From assembly GCA_019096155.1 (NCBI GenBank), contig JAHCVI010000004.1:2666001-2730000 (forward strand): 64,000 nt of DNA. Reading direction: 5' to 3'. Each line of letters opens with the position of its first letter. Position 1 is the stretch's first letter. This document shows positions 36,042 through 50,186 of this stretch, piece by piece. Made by a program: the position numbers and the translations under genes. The DNA comes from Staphylotrichum longicolle (lineage: Eukaryota > Ascomycota > Sordariomycetes > Sordariales > Chaetomiaceae). The notes beneath the pieces are model-generated. The model was not told where the DNA came from and did not search any database. It saw only the letters and a list, made by a program, of their open reading frames with translations.

Positions 36042-36134
36042 TCGGGTATGGTGTAGCGGTAACATCGTTGACTCTCACTTCTCAGAAGTGACTGCTTCTC
36101 TCAACAGCCCCGGGTTCGACTCCCGGTATCCGAG
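36042..36134 (+). tRNA. tRNA-Glu (anticodon CTC) with 22-nt intron
   Basis: A full cloverleaf can be folded. The acceptor stem is TCGGGTA/TATCCGA with one G-U pair, and the discriminator is G. The D arm is GTGT/ACAT with loop AGCGGTA. The anticodon stem is GTTGA/TCAAC with loop C-T-CTC-A, then an intron at 36078-36099 directly after position 37, as in nuclear pre-tRNAs. The T arm is CCGGG-TTCGACT-CCCGG. Anticodon CTC at 36074-36076 reads GAG, decoding Glu. The internal A box (TGGTGTAGCGG) and B box (GGTTCGACTCC) for RNA polymerase III are present, and a T7 tract follows. Confidence 0.93.
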
Positions 36135-36145
36135 TAAGATGTTTC

Positions 36146-36152
36146 TTTTTTT
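36146..36152 (+). terminator. RNA polymerase III T-tract terminator of tRNA-Glu
   Basis: Seven consecutive T begin 12 bases after the tRNA 3' end, the expected distance and form. Confidence 0.85.
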
Positions 36153-36825
36153 CCACTTTTCCACTCCGTGGATCTATTTAAAGTTGCTTCAAGATCCGAA
36201 ATTTAACACCAAGACAAACTGATTGTTTTGTCCCGGATTTCGGCTTGCCTCCTTGACCGCCTCTGATGTCTTATTGTCCGGTGTCGGTTGACGCATTGAC
36301 CTCTCGCCCTCTCTGACGAGTGGCAAAGGTGTGATCATATGGACAACCTTGACAGGCTGTGCAACGCTGGGCCATGGAATGACTGGACCAAGTTCACGCA
36401 CAAATCTCGCAGGCGGGGGAGCTGACCCCCTGGCCAACCCACCCGGCTCTTGGGGCAAAGTGGGTCTGGCCCGGCAGGCGAACGACCCGAGATCATCATT
36501 CTCAACGGCATGGAAGGCAAGAACGATGACGGCAACGGCGTGAATTGTGCCTGCTGCAGGGCCCTCCTGCCTTCCCTGCCTGTGCCTGCATGCGTCCCTG
36601 CTGATATGATAAGGTTCCTGGAGCGTATCGATTGGCGGGAAGCCATACTGAGCCGTGGTACCTGGTGAGAGCCCGGGCTGATGATCGGCGTGGGCCATGC
36701 AGTGGCTCGAGAGTGGATGCAGCCAAGTGGTTCCGGCCGATTGAAGAAGGCACAAAACACGCAAATCCGCACAAACCGCGCAACGTATGCGGCAAGAGCC
36801 AGAGTCAACGTCGCTGCCTGCTTTC
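36153..36825. other. Spacer between tRNA-Glu and metallothionein
   Basis: Upstream region of the metallothionein gene. No metal-response element could be identified with confidence by eye. Confidence 0.4.
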
Positions 36826-36831
36826 TATAAG
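36826..36831 (+). promoter_or_regulatory. TATA box of the metallothionein gene
   Basis: TATAAG lies 164 bp before the start codon. It is followed by a strikingly C/A-rich, G-poor leader (about 36850-36989), a pattern common in highly expressed fungal genes. A TATA box fits a stress- or metal-inducible gene. Confidence 0.6.
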
Positions 36832-36989
36832 TAGCCATACCTTCCTCGCCTTCCACCTTCAAACTCTCCAACCCACAACACCCACAACTTCCACATCAAA
36901 CCAAACCAACTGCACTTCTCCAGTCGTTCAGACTCAAAACACATTAACCAAACACAACAACTTTCCATCAACTCCACAACACCATCAAC

Positions 36990-37131
36990 ATGTCTGGCTG
37001 CGATTGCAAGGGCTCCAGCTCCGCCTGCACCTGCGGCTCTAGCTGTACGTCACCCTGCCGGTTCCCACCATCAAGAAAACGAAACTAACAAGCGACCAAC
37101 AGGCACCTGCGCCGGCTGCGGCAGCAAGTAA
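36990..37131 (+). CDS. Copper-metallothionein, Neurospora type (27 aa)
   Basis: Exon 1 (36990-37044) encodes MSGCDCKGSSSACTCGSS plus the first base of a Cys codon. A 58-bp intron (GTACGT donor, ctaac branch, caacag acceptor) is followed by exon 2 (37103-37131), coding TCAGCGSK after the split Cys. The 27-residue product has seven Cys at 4, 6, 13, 15, 19, 21 and 24, all in C-x-C pairs except the last, with no aromatic residue. Length, Cys spacing and the GCGSK-like end closely match the 25-26-residue copper metallothionein of Neurospora crassa, which binds about six Cu(I) through its seven thiolates and buffers cytosolic copper. A TATA box and a C/A-rich leader precede it. It converges with the PX-associated gene. 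Too short to be found by an ORF length cutoff. Confidence 0.93.
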
Positions 37132-37593
37132 ATCGCACGTCGCCCTGGCGTGAGACGCACACAAGGCCCGGCAACCCCACACTCCGCTTCGGCAACTGCC
37201 GATTGGGTGCCGCAACATCTGCCTTCTTCTTTTTTCTTTTGCCAAGGATGGCTTTCTCGGGTTCAACTTAACTGGGGGATATTGGGAGCTGGACGGTCAG
37301 AAATGGAGGCAACATGATTTTATGATTTGGGTGGGAAGGCGTGGAGGGGTTAGAACTGGGAATTTCGAACCGGTTGACAATGATATTCTATTGCGGCTGT
37401 CAAGTGTTTTGTTTCCGTCTCTCTTGTGATGATGGCGTGACATGTTCCCAATTACACCACCGACTGCTGTCTGTCACATTTGATTCGACAAAACAGTTCC
37501 AGATAATCGAGTCTCAAAGACAAAACAATGCATCAAGCAATTAATACCCCCTATCCATACTCCTACAAAACACTACCCTCATTAAGTTCTCTA
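37132..37593. other. Convergent 3' spacer
   Basis: 3' flanks of the metallothionein (+) and the PX-associated gene (-) face each other here. Nothing else seen. Confidence 0.5.
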
Positions 37594-40105
37594 CTACTTC
37601 CCAACTCCCACCACCCCCTCTCCCTTCATAAATCCCCCAACCAACCTCCTAAACCCCTCCCCCAACACCTCCACCACACACGTCACATCCACCCTCACAG
37701 GCTCTTCCGCCTCCGACAACCCCCTCTCCCACCCGCCGTCCCTATTCGCCCCCGCCCCACCACTCCCCGTCTTCCCCCTGGCCAACACCCCCTTGACGTC
37801 CGCGCCCTTCCTCATCGGCGCCCCGTCCGCGACCGACGCGGCGGCGGCGGCGGCGGTGGCGGTGGCCGGCGCAATCACCGTGTCGTCGAGCAGCTGCTGC
37901 CAGCGCGCGAGGTACATGCCCGGTCCGGCAAAGGACCTGCCCCGTTCAGCCTCGGTGGCGGGTGGGGGGTTGGGGCTCGGGCAGCGGGAGTGGGCGAGAG
38001 GGGTCGAGCGGCCGGACCAATAGGCGGGGGAGAAATACGAGGTGGAGGATGATGTTGTCGTTAGGAATGATGATGATGTCGGTCCGGTGGGGGTGGAACT
38101 GCCGGTTCGGATGGCGGCGGCGGCGGCGGTGTTGTCGGTGGTGCTGGGGGGCAGGTTGTCGAGGATGTGTTGCATGCGGGTGAGGGAGAGGGTCTCGAGG
38201 GCTGTGAGGTAGGCTGCGTGGGCGTCGATGGTGGGGAGGAGGCGGGATTGGGTGGAATGGGGGAGGGAGGTGAAGAGTTGCTGGAGGGGGGTGCTGAGGG
38301 CGCCGGCGGCTCCATGGCGAGGGGTTTTGGTGGTGGTGGATGGAGGTCGCTGGGAGGGTTCCGGGTAGGGTGTTGTCTGGCTGCTCTGGGAAAACAGTTT
38401 GATTGTTTGCTTAGCCCAGACGCAGAAGTCGGCCCTGATCTCGGGGCATTGGCTGGCGAGCTGATGGAGCCAGTTGTAGACGAGTTGGCGGTTGTTCCGG
38501 AGGAGGAGGACGTAGTCCTCGACTGATGGGGCACGAGTTTCCGATGTGTCAGCTTTATGGGTGCTGGGCGTTAGAGAACCCAGGAGTCCGGAGCTTGTTT
38601 TCTTGGCTTTGCTGATGTGGATGAACTCGGTGAGGAAGCCCTCAGCCGCCGAGACATGTTCTCGGAGGTCAATTTGTTGATGGATGGACCGGATCATGGG
38701 CTCGAAGCTTGACACGGCGTCTTTAATAGCCTGAGTAAACAGGTCGGGACTTTGGCGGCATATGGCGTTGGAGATTTCATCACGGTCCCGAGCGGCGAGC
38801 AGGGCTGAGAGATACTCCAAGCACTGTGTATGTTGGGTTTCGGAAATGGAGGCCAACAAGTCGGGGTTTGAGCGCTCCAGGATCGTGACGACAATGGACC
38901 TGGAAGCCTGTAGACTGGCCTTTCGAGTCGCTTCATGTTCATTTCTCGGTTTGCTGACATAGTCCTTGATCGCTTTCAGTTGCGCTTTGGAGGGGTTGGA
39001 GGACCCTTTCGCCTTTTCGATGGCCTCCGCAGACCTGCGGAACTCGAGAGCGTCCCATGACAAGACAAGTGAGATGATCCTATTGAGTTTAGTCTTCAAG
39101 TTGGCCCCCGAGAATCAAACATTGCTCGTACCTTTGGAGGAGGTTCATGCCATCGTCGGCATTTTGCGTCAACCCAACCCAGTTTGAAAGAGCACCCACC
39201 CCCATCTTGGCCAGGAGTAACCGCACCATGCCGTTGAGCATGGTTGCTGCGTTGCCGATGCGAAGTGTCTGCTTGATCATGGAGTAGGGCAACAGCCGAT
39301 GCACGTTTTCCAAAAGCTTCAGCAGATACGGCCCCTCGGGGGACAGGACAAAGACATGGTGTATTAGTGTCGCCAAACTAATGGCAAGTTAGCACTGGGC
39401 ACTAGACTTTCCCTCGAGAACTTACTGGATAATGATGTAGTCGGCGGCGGCTTGGACCCCTGGAGAGTGCTCTTCGACGCTTTGTTTCTCTGCGGCGCAG
39501 GCGAAGATCTCCTCGACCAAGTTCCCATATACGAGCTCCTGCACAACATCCTCCCACGCCCTGACAAGGTCTTCAGCCTTGGACCTGTCATAGTGCCCGT
39601 GAAGGTTCCGATTCACACCAGGCGCAAGCCCTCCAAGAATGCCTCTTGATACAGCCTCGTGAATCGCCGATGCCGCGGTGGCCAGAGTCTTTCTAGTGCC
39701 CAGCACCCCCTTGTCGTAGGATTCCGAGAGCTCTGCCTCGGCAAGTTTCCTCAAAATGCCCTGAAACCGGACATGCCAGAAGGGGGCGGGCAAGTCTCGC
39801 ACTCCAGGGAAGGGTAGCACGATGCTTCGCAGAACGCCCGCCAGCAACGGCGCGGCTGAGTCGGTGGCATAGCACGGTCCACCAGTCGACTCGGGAGCAT
39901 GGCGGGCAAATGGGTAGCCATACTCGGAAATTGTGTTTGGGTCTTTGAAGCTTTCCACCTCGGCATAGGTCTTCTGGTGGGTGAGGATGTCGAGGAGCGC
40001 GTGGAGCTGGGCTGAAGTGAGAGCCTCGGGAACCGCAGACGTCGGGGCTGGTGACTGTTCAGAAGCTGCAAGTTCTGATATATCGTTGACTGTTTGTTGA
40101 CCCAT
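37594..40105 (-). CDS. PX-associated domain protein (803 aa)
   Basis: Exons 40105-39426, 39377-39132 and 39079-37594 (680, 246 and 1486 nt = 804 codons). Introns are 48 and 52 bp with GTAAGT and GTACGA donors. The N-terminal block ALTSAQLHALLDILTHQKTY, continuing AEVESFKDPNTISEYGYPF, matches the PX-associated N-terminal domain of fungal lipid-binding PX proteins. It is followed by a long helical region (LLKLLENVHRLLPYSMIKQT, MLNGMVRLLLAKMGVGALSN) resembling DUF3818, thought to bind lipid. I see no canonical PX phosphoinositide pocket, so this may be a PX-less member. The C-terminal third is Ser/Thr/Ala-rich and disordered apart from RVDVTCVVEVLGEGFRRLV at the end. A membrane-trafficking or lipid role is inferred from the family. 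Confidence 0.75.
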
Positions 40106-41514
40106 GGCGGCGTATTCGACGTTGCAGTCCAGGGGTCCAGGGTTTGACGTCAGGAGCCAGAACTGGGAGCGAATGAGCTGTGGAACAGTGTAGAGGAATC
40201 GTACAACGTTGATCGATAGGGGTTGCGGGTTAGGTTTGTCAAGCCATTTTAGGTATATAGGGTATGGAGATGCGTTTCTTCAATTAGGAGAGTCATGTTC
40301 GTCTAGCGTTGAGAAACAAGGTTGATCGTGGTGGATAATTCGAGGACTGAAATGAGCCTGCGATCCTGCATTGAGTGAGCATCATCACCTGGAGGGGCAG
40401 CCCTAACCCTCGATGCCAAGCTCGCTTCCCCCTCCGGGCAGTCCTCTCTCCTGCCTCTCCACACTTTGACCCCAGCTTTCAGCGCACACTCATCTGGTCA
40501 GAAACACCAGCGAAGCGCTCATCATTAGCGCTCGGCCTTCCTGAGACATTCATAGGTCAAGGCTTGACACCCACTTGCGACATGTGTCGAGATTTGCGCG
40601 TGCACGAGGTTTTTTTATGAGAATATACCCCCGAGTGATGCTCAAGTTCAGGCCGCACGCAGCTCCGCTCAGGTTCCATCAAGGCTGGGAACAGTGCAAC
40701 ACAACATGAGATGCCGTGCAAACACGGCGGGAAACATGGCACCTAGAACATACAGACACGCGTGCGTCTGCCTGCCTGTTGACCCCCCTGCTCGCGACTT
40801 CCTCAACCGTGACCTGCGTGCTGGAGTGCCGAATGGGAAGTCAAGAACTGTGCAGGGTTCCGCTATTCGAGACGGGAGGGAATGAAGCCTCTGCGCTTTC
40901 CGTGAGCAAGACGTAAACGGGCCCGAGCAGCAACACGATGGAGGTAATGCATGCGACTTCCCGCCTTGACACGGAAGGCAGTGTCGGACCAGCCACGGAC
41001 TGTCAGGAAAGTCCTCAGACTCGGCCTTCTTCCCGAACCGGCGGTCCACCGACTCTCCTTCTCCCCTGACGAACGCGTCAAGTACGACCAAATCTTCAGC
41101 AGCCATGCCTACCCGTCTTTCCGACTTCATGTTCAGCAGTGGGCTTCCCATGCAAGCAAACTTCGGATCCTGCACGATGCGTACGAACAAGGGCAGGCGC
41201 AGGCGAAGGACACCGCCGCCGTGGACTCGCAATGTCCCAGCTGCCTTGAAACACACAAACCCACACAACTCCGGACGATGGCGCTTGCACCACACAGCTC
41301 TAGGGCGCCCTCTCAGTTGCCGTAGCAGGAGGGCCTCAGTGTGGTGGCAGGCTTCAACTGGGGCCAGACACAGTCGGACAACAATCCCCGGCAGATGCCA
41401 CACTTTCATTTCCACCACAACCATCACATCACGGTATTGCTTCTGCCCCTGTGTGGCCGTCTTCACACCCATCGTTACAACCTACGTTTTGTCCATCACT
41501 ATCCGACAGTCAGC
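40106..41514. other. Divergent promoter region of PX-associated gene and multicopper oxidase
   Basis: 1.4 kb between two divergent start codons. Open frames within (40669-41472 minus and overlapping plus frames) look like chance readings. No operator could be identified by eye. Confidence 0.45.
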
Positions 41515-43558
41515 ATGATATTCGGTGCGAAACACTCCCTCCTGCTGGGCAGTTGGCTGTCCGCTACTGTTCTGGCCGGCAACATTGTCCATGACGACCA
41601 GTTTATCCCAGATCATGTTCTCAGGGTAAATATCGCACAGGTGCCGTCAGCCTGCGAGACACGCGAAGATGTGGTGGTCAACGGGACGTCCCCAGGCCCA
41701 GCGATCCGCCTGCTCCCTGGCGCCAGGACCTGGATCAGAGTCTACAATGACATGACTGACCGGAATCTCAGCATGGTAAGTAGGCCAGAGCTCCGCACTG
41801 GTTGGAACACATATACTGACAACACTCGCAGCACTGGCATGGCTTATCTCAACGACTGGCACCTTTCGCAGACGGGACCCCTGAGATATCCCAGTGGCCG
41901 ATCCCTCCTGGGCACTTCTTCGACTACGAAGTCGCGACCGAGATGGACGATGCCGGATCGTACTTCTATCATTCCCACGTCGACATGCAGGCGCTCAGCT
42001 GCACTGGCCCGCTGATTGTTGAGGACTGTGGCTCATCACCGTACCACTACGACGACGAGCGAATCCTGATCTTCCAGGACTACTTCCAGAAGACAGACGA
42101 CGAGATGATGCACGGCCTTCTCTCGACCCCCTTCACCTGGACAGGAGAAACCCGTGGCATCCTGCTGAACGGGAAAGGCGTGTCTTTGAACCAGACCGCC
42201 ATTGCAGGCTCCTCGGGTGACGCTGGCGGTTATTTCGGCAGTAGCCGCTTCAACGGAGACGTGGATCAGATCGACCCCTCGAGCGACTGCACGCTCCCAG
42301 TCATCGACGTCGAGCCGGGCAAGACGTACCGGTTCCGCTTCATTGGTTCCACCGGCTTGTCGTCCCTGACGATGGGCTTTGAAGACCACGAAGACCTGAC
42401 AATTGTTCAAGTGGACGGCAGCGAGTACAACATCCCGGTCACGGTGGACCATATTCAGCTCGGCGGAGGCCAGCGGTTTGACGTCCTCTTTGACACCAAG
42501 ACCGAGGAGGAGCTGCGAAGGGACGGCAACAAGGACATTTACTTCTTCCAGTTCGAGACGCGCGACAGCCCGGACGTGTACCGCGGTTACGCCGCGCTCC
42601 GCTACAACGTCGACGCCGGGATTCCTCCGGCGCCCGCCAACCCAGTCATCGATCTCCCTGCCGAGTTCGCCGGTTGGATGGAGTACGCCTTCCAGCCCCT
42701 CTATCCTGAGCACAACCGTGCCCCCACAGCCGAGGAAGTCACACGCCGCGTGACGCTCACCGTCGAGCAGAAGCTTGATCCCAAGTCGGGCCGCGTGGTC
42801 TGGGAGCTCTCGCACCTGTCGTGGACCGACGCCCAGCGCCAGGTTCCCGTTCTCATCGACATTTACCAGCGCGGGCACGCTGCCGTCCCCGACTACATCG
42901 CGGCGGTGCTCAACTACGGCTGGGACCCGGCCACGAAGCTCTTCCCCGCGCTGGTGGACGAGGTGCTCGAGATTGTCATTCAAAACACGGGCTCGCAGTT
43001 TGCCGGCGTCAGCGGGCTCGTCGAGACGCACCCCTTCCACGCACACGGGCAGCACTACTACGACATTGGCAGCGGGCCGGGCCTGTACGACGCTGATGCC
43101 AACAATGCGAAGCTCGCCGAGATGGGGTACAAGCCCGTCAAGCGGGACACGACGTTTGTGTTTCGCTACGGCCAGGGCAGGGTGGCGCCCGGCGAGCCCG
43201 CGGGCTGGCGGGCGTGGCGCATGAGGATGACGCATCCCGGCGTGTGGTCGATTCACTGCCACATCCTCGCGCACATGATCATGGGTGAGTCCACGGAGAT
43301 GGAGACACGAAGTGATGGTGGCGGATGCTGACAAGTGGACTCTGTGCAGGCATGCAGTCGATCTGGGTCGTGGGCAACGCGGACGACATCGTCACGATCC
43401 CCATCCACATGAGCCAGGGCTACTTTGTCTATGGCGGCAACGCGTACGGCAACGAAACGTATGACCCCGAGGTCTACCATCACTTTGACGACGAGGAGGA
43501 CAAGTGCGCCGCTGCGTGGCAAAATGGGGAGTACGATGCGTATGGATATTTGGTTTGA
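41515..43558 (+). CDS. Secreted multicopper oxidase, ascorbate-oxidase/laccase type (640 aa)
   Basis: Exons 41515-41775, 41832-43284 and 43350-43558 (261, 1453 and 209 nt = 641 codons); introns of 56 and 65 bp. A signal peptide (FGAKHSLLLGSWLSATVLAG) leads into three cupredoxin domains. All four copper-ligand blocks are present: HWHG (residues 88-91), HSH (134-136), HPFHAHG (487-493) and HCHILAHMIMGM (562-573). Cys563 is the type-1 ligand, and Met573, ten residues on, is the expected axial ligand, as in ascorbate oxidases and low-potential laccases. Introns fall exactly at the first HWH block and inside the last block. Such enzymes oxidise phenols, ascorbate or similar donors outside the cell and reduce O2 to water. 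The Met axial ligand and the GSYFYHSHVDMQ and AGWRAWRMRMTHPGVW context fit the ascomycete ascorbate-oxidase-like group rather than basidiomycete laccases. Substrate cannot be told from sequence. Confidence 0.92.
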
Positions 43559-44096
43559 GCCCGACGACGAGACGGGACCAGCGACTTTAGCGTTTAGATG
43601 TCTCGTTTTGGTTTTGTAGTGCAGTGTTTTCTGAAGTTTATGTAGTATATTAGAATGGCAAGATGTGGTGTCGAGAACCTCGGAGGACCAGCAAGTGTCG
43701 CTTCACGTCGACGTGTGGTTTGCTTTGGGGCAGCATCTCCGCCACAACCTGGAATGTGATGATGCCCAGGGGAGGCGACTGCTGGGGAGCGCTGGGCGTT
43801 CCAGGCGCTTGCATCAAGGGGACACCGCTTCCACGATGGAGAGACAGACACCATTGCGACCGATCACAAGCTCATCAGAGACGAGCCCATCCAGGCAGAG
43901 GCCATCTCCTCAGCACCGCCAATCCAACGTGTTTTGGTTGAGTCGGGCAAACTGTTGCAGTCGGCCAAACGTGGGAAGGTCGACGCGTCCCACAAACGCG
44001 TCTTTTAGGGGGGCAGAGGGCTGCGGCAACCTGCCAAAACCCTTGCCAAATCCGTACTTCTTCCCCATGGCGCGACTCAAGGCCGCGATCACAGTG
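43559..44096. other. Convergent spacer between multicopper oxidase and U6
   Basis: 3' flanks of the oxidase gene (+) and the U6 gene (-). No supported gene. Confidence 0.5.
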
Positions 44097-44199
44097 AAAA
44101 AATTGGTAGCGTCTCTTTGAGTAGCGTGTCATCCTTAGTGCAGGGGCCATGCTAATCTTCTCTGTATCGTTTCAAATTGACCAAATGCCCCGAAGGGCG
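44097..44199 (-). ncRNA. U6 spliceosomal snRNA
   Basis: On the minus strand the sequence has a 5' stem-loop GCCC-TTCG-GGGC and then the invariant U6 core. The ACAGAGA box is at 44165-44159 and pairs with the 5' splice site. It continues AAGATTAGCATGG with the catalytic AGC, then CCCCTGC, and AAGGATGACACGC, the segment that pairs with U4 and folds into the internal stem-loop. It ends in a T6 tract (A6 at 44097-44102 on plus), the polymerase III stop. Length about 103 nt is normal. The 5' end is set at the start of the stem-loop and could be off by a base or two. No intron interrupts it. U6 with U2 forms the catalytic centre of the spliceosome. Confidence 0.95.
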
Positions 44200-44249
44200 A
44201 GGAAAGAAAGAAGAGAAGAGGAGGAAGAAGATGGGCACCTGGTCAAGAA

Positions 44250-44255
44250 TTTATA
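44250..44255 (-). promoter_or_regulatory. TATA box candidate for U6
   Basis: TATAAA on the minus strand about 50 bp upstream of the U6 5' end. Fungal and metazoan U6 genes use an upstream TATA for polymerase III; the spacing is somewhat longer than the usual 25-30 bp, so this is tentative. Confidence 0.45.
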
Positions 44256-44506
44256 GGCGAGGAGCGCTGCGCGGGTGGTCTGTGCACGCCTGCAACTTTG
44301 CAGTGGCTCGAAGCCACATATTGCCGACTGTGGCTGGTGGCTAAACTGGGGACCAAAGTGGCGTTGCAGCCTTGTGGGTCCGGGCGAATCATCAGCAATC
44401 GGCCCAGCTTCATCCACAGCTCCCATCGCCTTGTCCCGTCATCCAGCTCGACCGTGGGAGCAGCAATCTCTCTCGTCGCAAAGAGCGCCGCCCGAGTGCT
44501 TCCACC

Positions 44507-45302
44507 ATGGCGCGAATACCCTTCGCGTTCCTTCTTCTCCTCACCGTCCTGGCAACCTGGCCAGCGCAAGTCAGTGCCTCTCCTCCGTCCCCATCTCCGC
44601 TCGCAGATCCTCTCCACCACTTCCAGCTCCCCGAAACATCCAACACATAACTAACACCCGACCTCTCACAGCGGTCCCCTCCTTCTGCAAATGCACTTGC
44701 TTCCAAAACAGCACCATCATCCCGCTCGGCCCCCAACACGACAATAACAACCAACCCGCACCCCTCCCAAACCCAGCAGCACCACCGCCGCGACCCCCGA
44801 ACAGCAGCACCAGCAACAGCAACAACCCCGCTCCCCGAACCCCAGCCCCAACCCCTTCCACCACCACCTCTCCTCCCTCCTCACCGCCCGCGAAGCCTCC
44901 TCCTCCTGCAAGCAGTGCAACCGCGCCTTCTGCCTCAAGTACAACCTGCCCATCTGCAAGGACGCCGAGGACAAGGACATCAAGACGAGCTGCTTCCAGC
45001 GCGACAGCCACAAGGACCAGGTCATCGTGTGGGGGTTCCTGCTCGGCACGGCGGGCCTGCTGGGGTGGGCGGGCGCGCGGCGGGTGGTGGCGCGCGTGCG
45101 GGAGAGGAGGGGGCGGATGATGCAACAGGCGCAGGCCGGGGAGGGGAGGTTTGGCGGGAGTGGGAGTGGGCATGATGATCGGGGGATGGGGGGTGTTGGG
45201 CGGGCCCTGGGGTTGTTTAACGGGCGCGGGCCGGAGGATAGAGGGGCGTATAGTCCGCTGGAGGAGCAGCATGGCGGTGGAGTTGTGAGGGGGCCGGGTT
45301 AG
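44507..45302 (+). CDS. Cys-rich fungal membrane protein with signal peptide; one-base slip in Pro-rich linker
   Basis: Exon 1 from ATG 44507 encodes a signal peptide (MARIPFAFLLLLTVLATWPA). The intron ends at 44671 (ctctcacag). Exon 2 opens with PSFCKCTCFQNSTIIPLGP, a conserved-looking Cys motif. After a Pro/Asn/Gln-rich linker a different frame carries SCKQCNRAFCLKYNLPICKD and DIKTSCFQRDSHKDQVIVWG, then a membrane span (FLLGTAGLLGWAGA) and a basic, Gly-rich tail. One additional C in the linker, for example at the C5 run 44794-44798, joins the frames. Using donor GTGCCT (intron 44574-44671) the total then closes to 233 codons. The better-looking donor GTCAGT would require a second missing base near 44677. 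The layout is a type-I membrane protein with a luminal Cys-rich domain of about ten Cys. The family looks conserved among ascomycetes but I cannot name a function. Confidence 0.65.
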
Positions 45303-45764
45303 GTGCTTTGGGTTGTCTCGGTCTGTTTTTTTGGCGTTGTGAGTGATGATTGCATAGGAATAGATATCACCTTTGGATCGAACAACATGTGTGTATATGC
45401 GTCGGTGTGTGGTTGAGGCATGAGCGCGCTGGAAGATACGGATGTGCAACCTTGCATACAGTCACGTCACTGAGGGGCATCGGGTGTGTCTGGTAAGGCT
45501 GTTATTATTCCTCTAAGGAGGCGCGCAACACCAGAAATTGCGCGTAAGCCTGCTGAAAAGGATATCAAGAAGCGTGCTTTTGTCCATCCTAGCCACTCTC
45601 TTTTATCCCCGTCCCAGCCGTAGACGATTGCACCCGCTCTGCTCGTCTAAAATCCCCGCCAACGGTTTTCCATAACCTTTTGGTGACCCTTTTTCTGGGC
45701 GCAAGTTTTGTGTATGACCATCAGAGACAATAAAATCCTTTTCCGCCTCCCCCAATTTGGTCCT
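45303..45764. other. Convergent 3' spacer
   Basis: Tail-to-tail spacer between the membrane protein gene (+) and DAHP synthase (-). Nothing else seen. Confidence 0.5.

Positions 45765-50186
<4,422 letters not shown>

Noticed and set aside
42036..43334. 432-residue open frame on the minus strand
   Set aside because: Antisense to the multicopper oxidase exon with all its copper ligands; Val/Arg/His-rich shadow composition.
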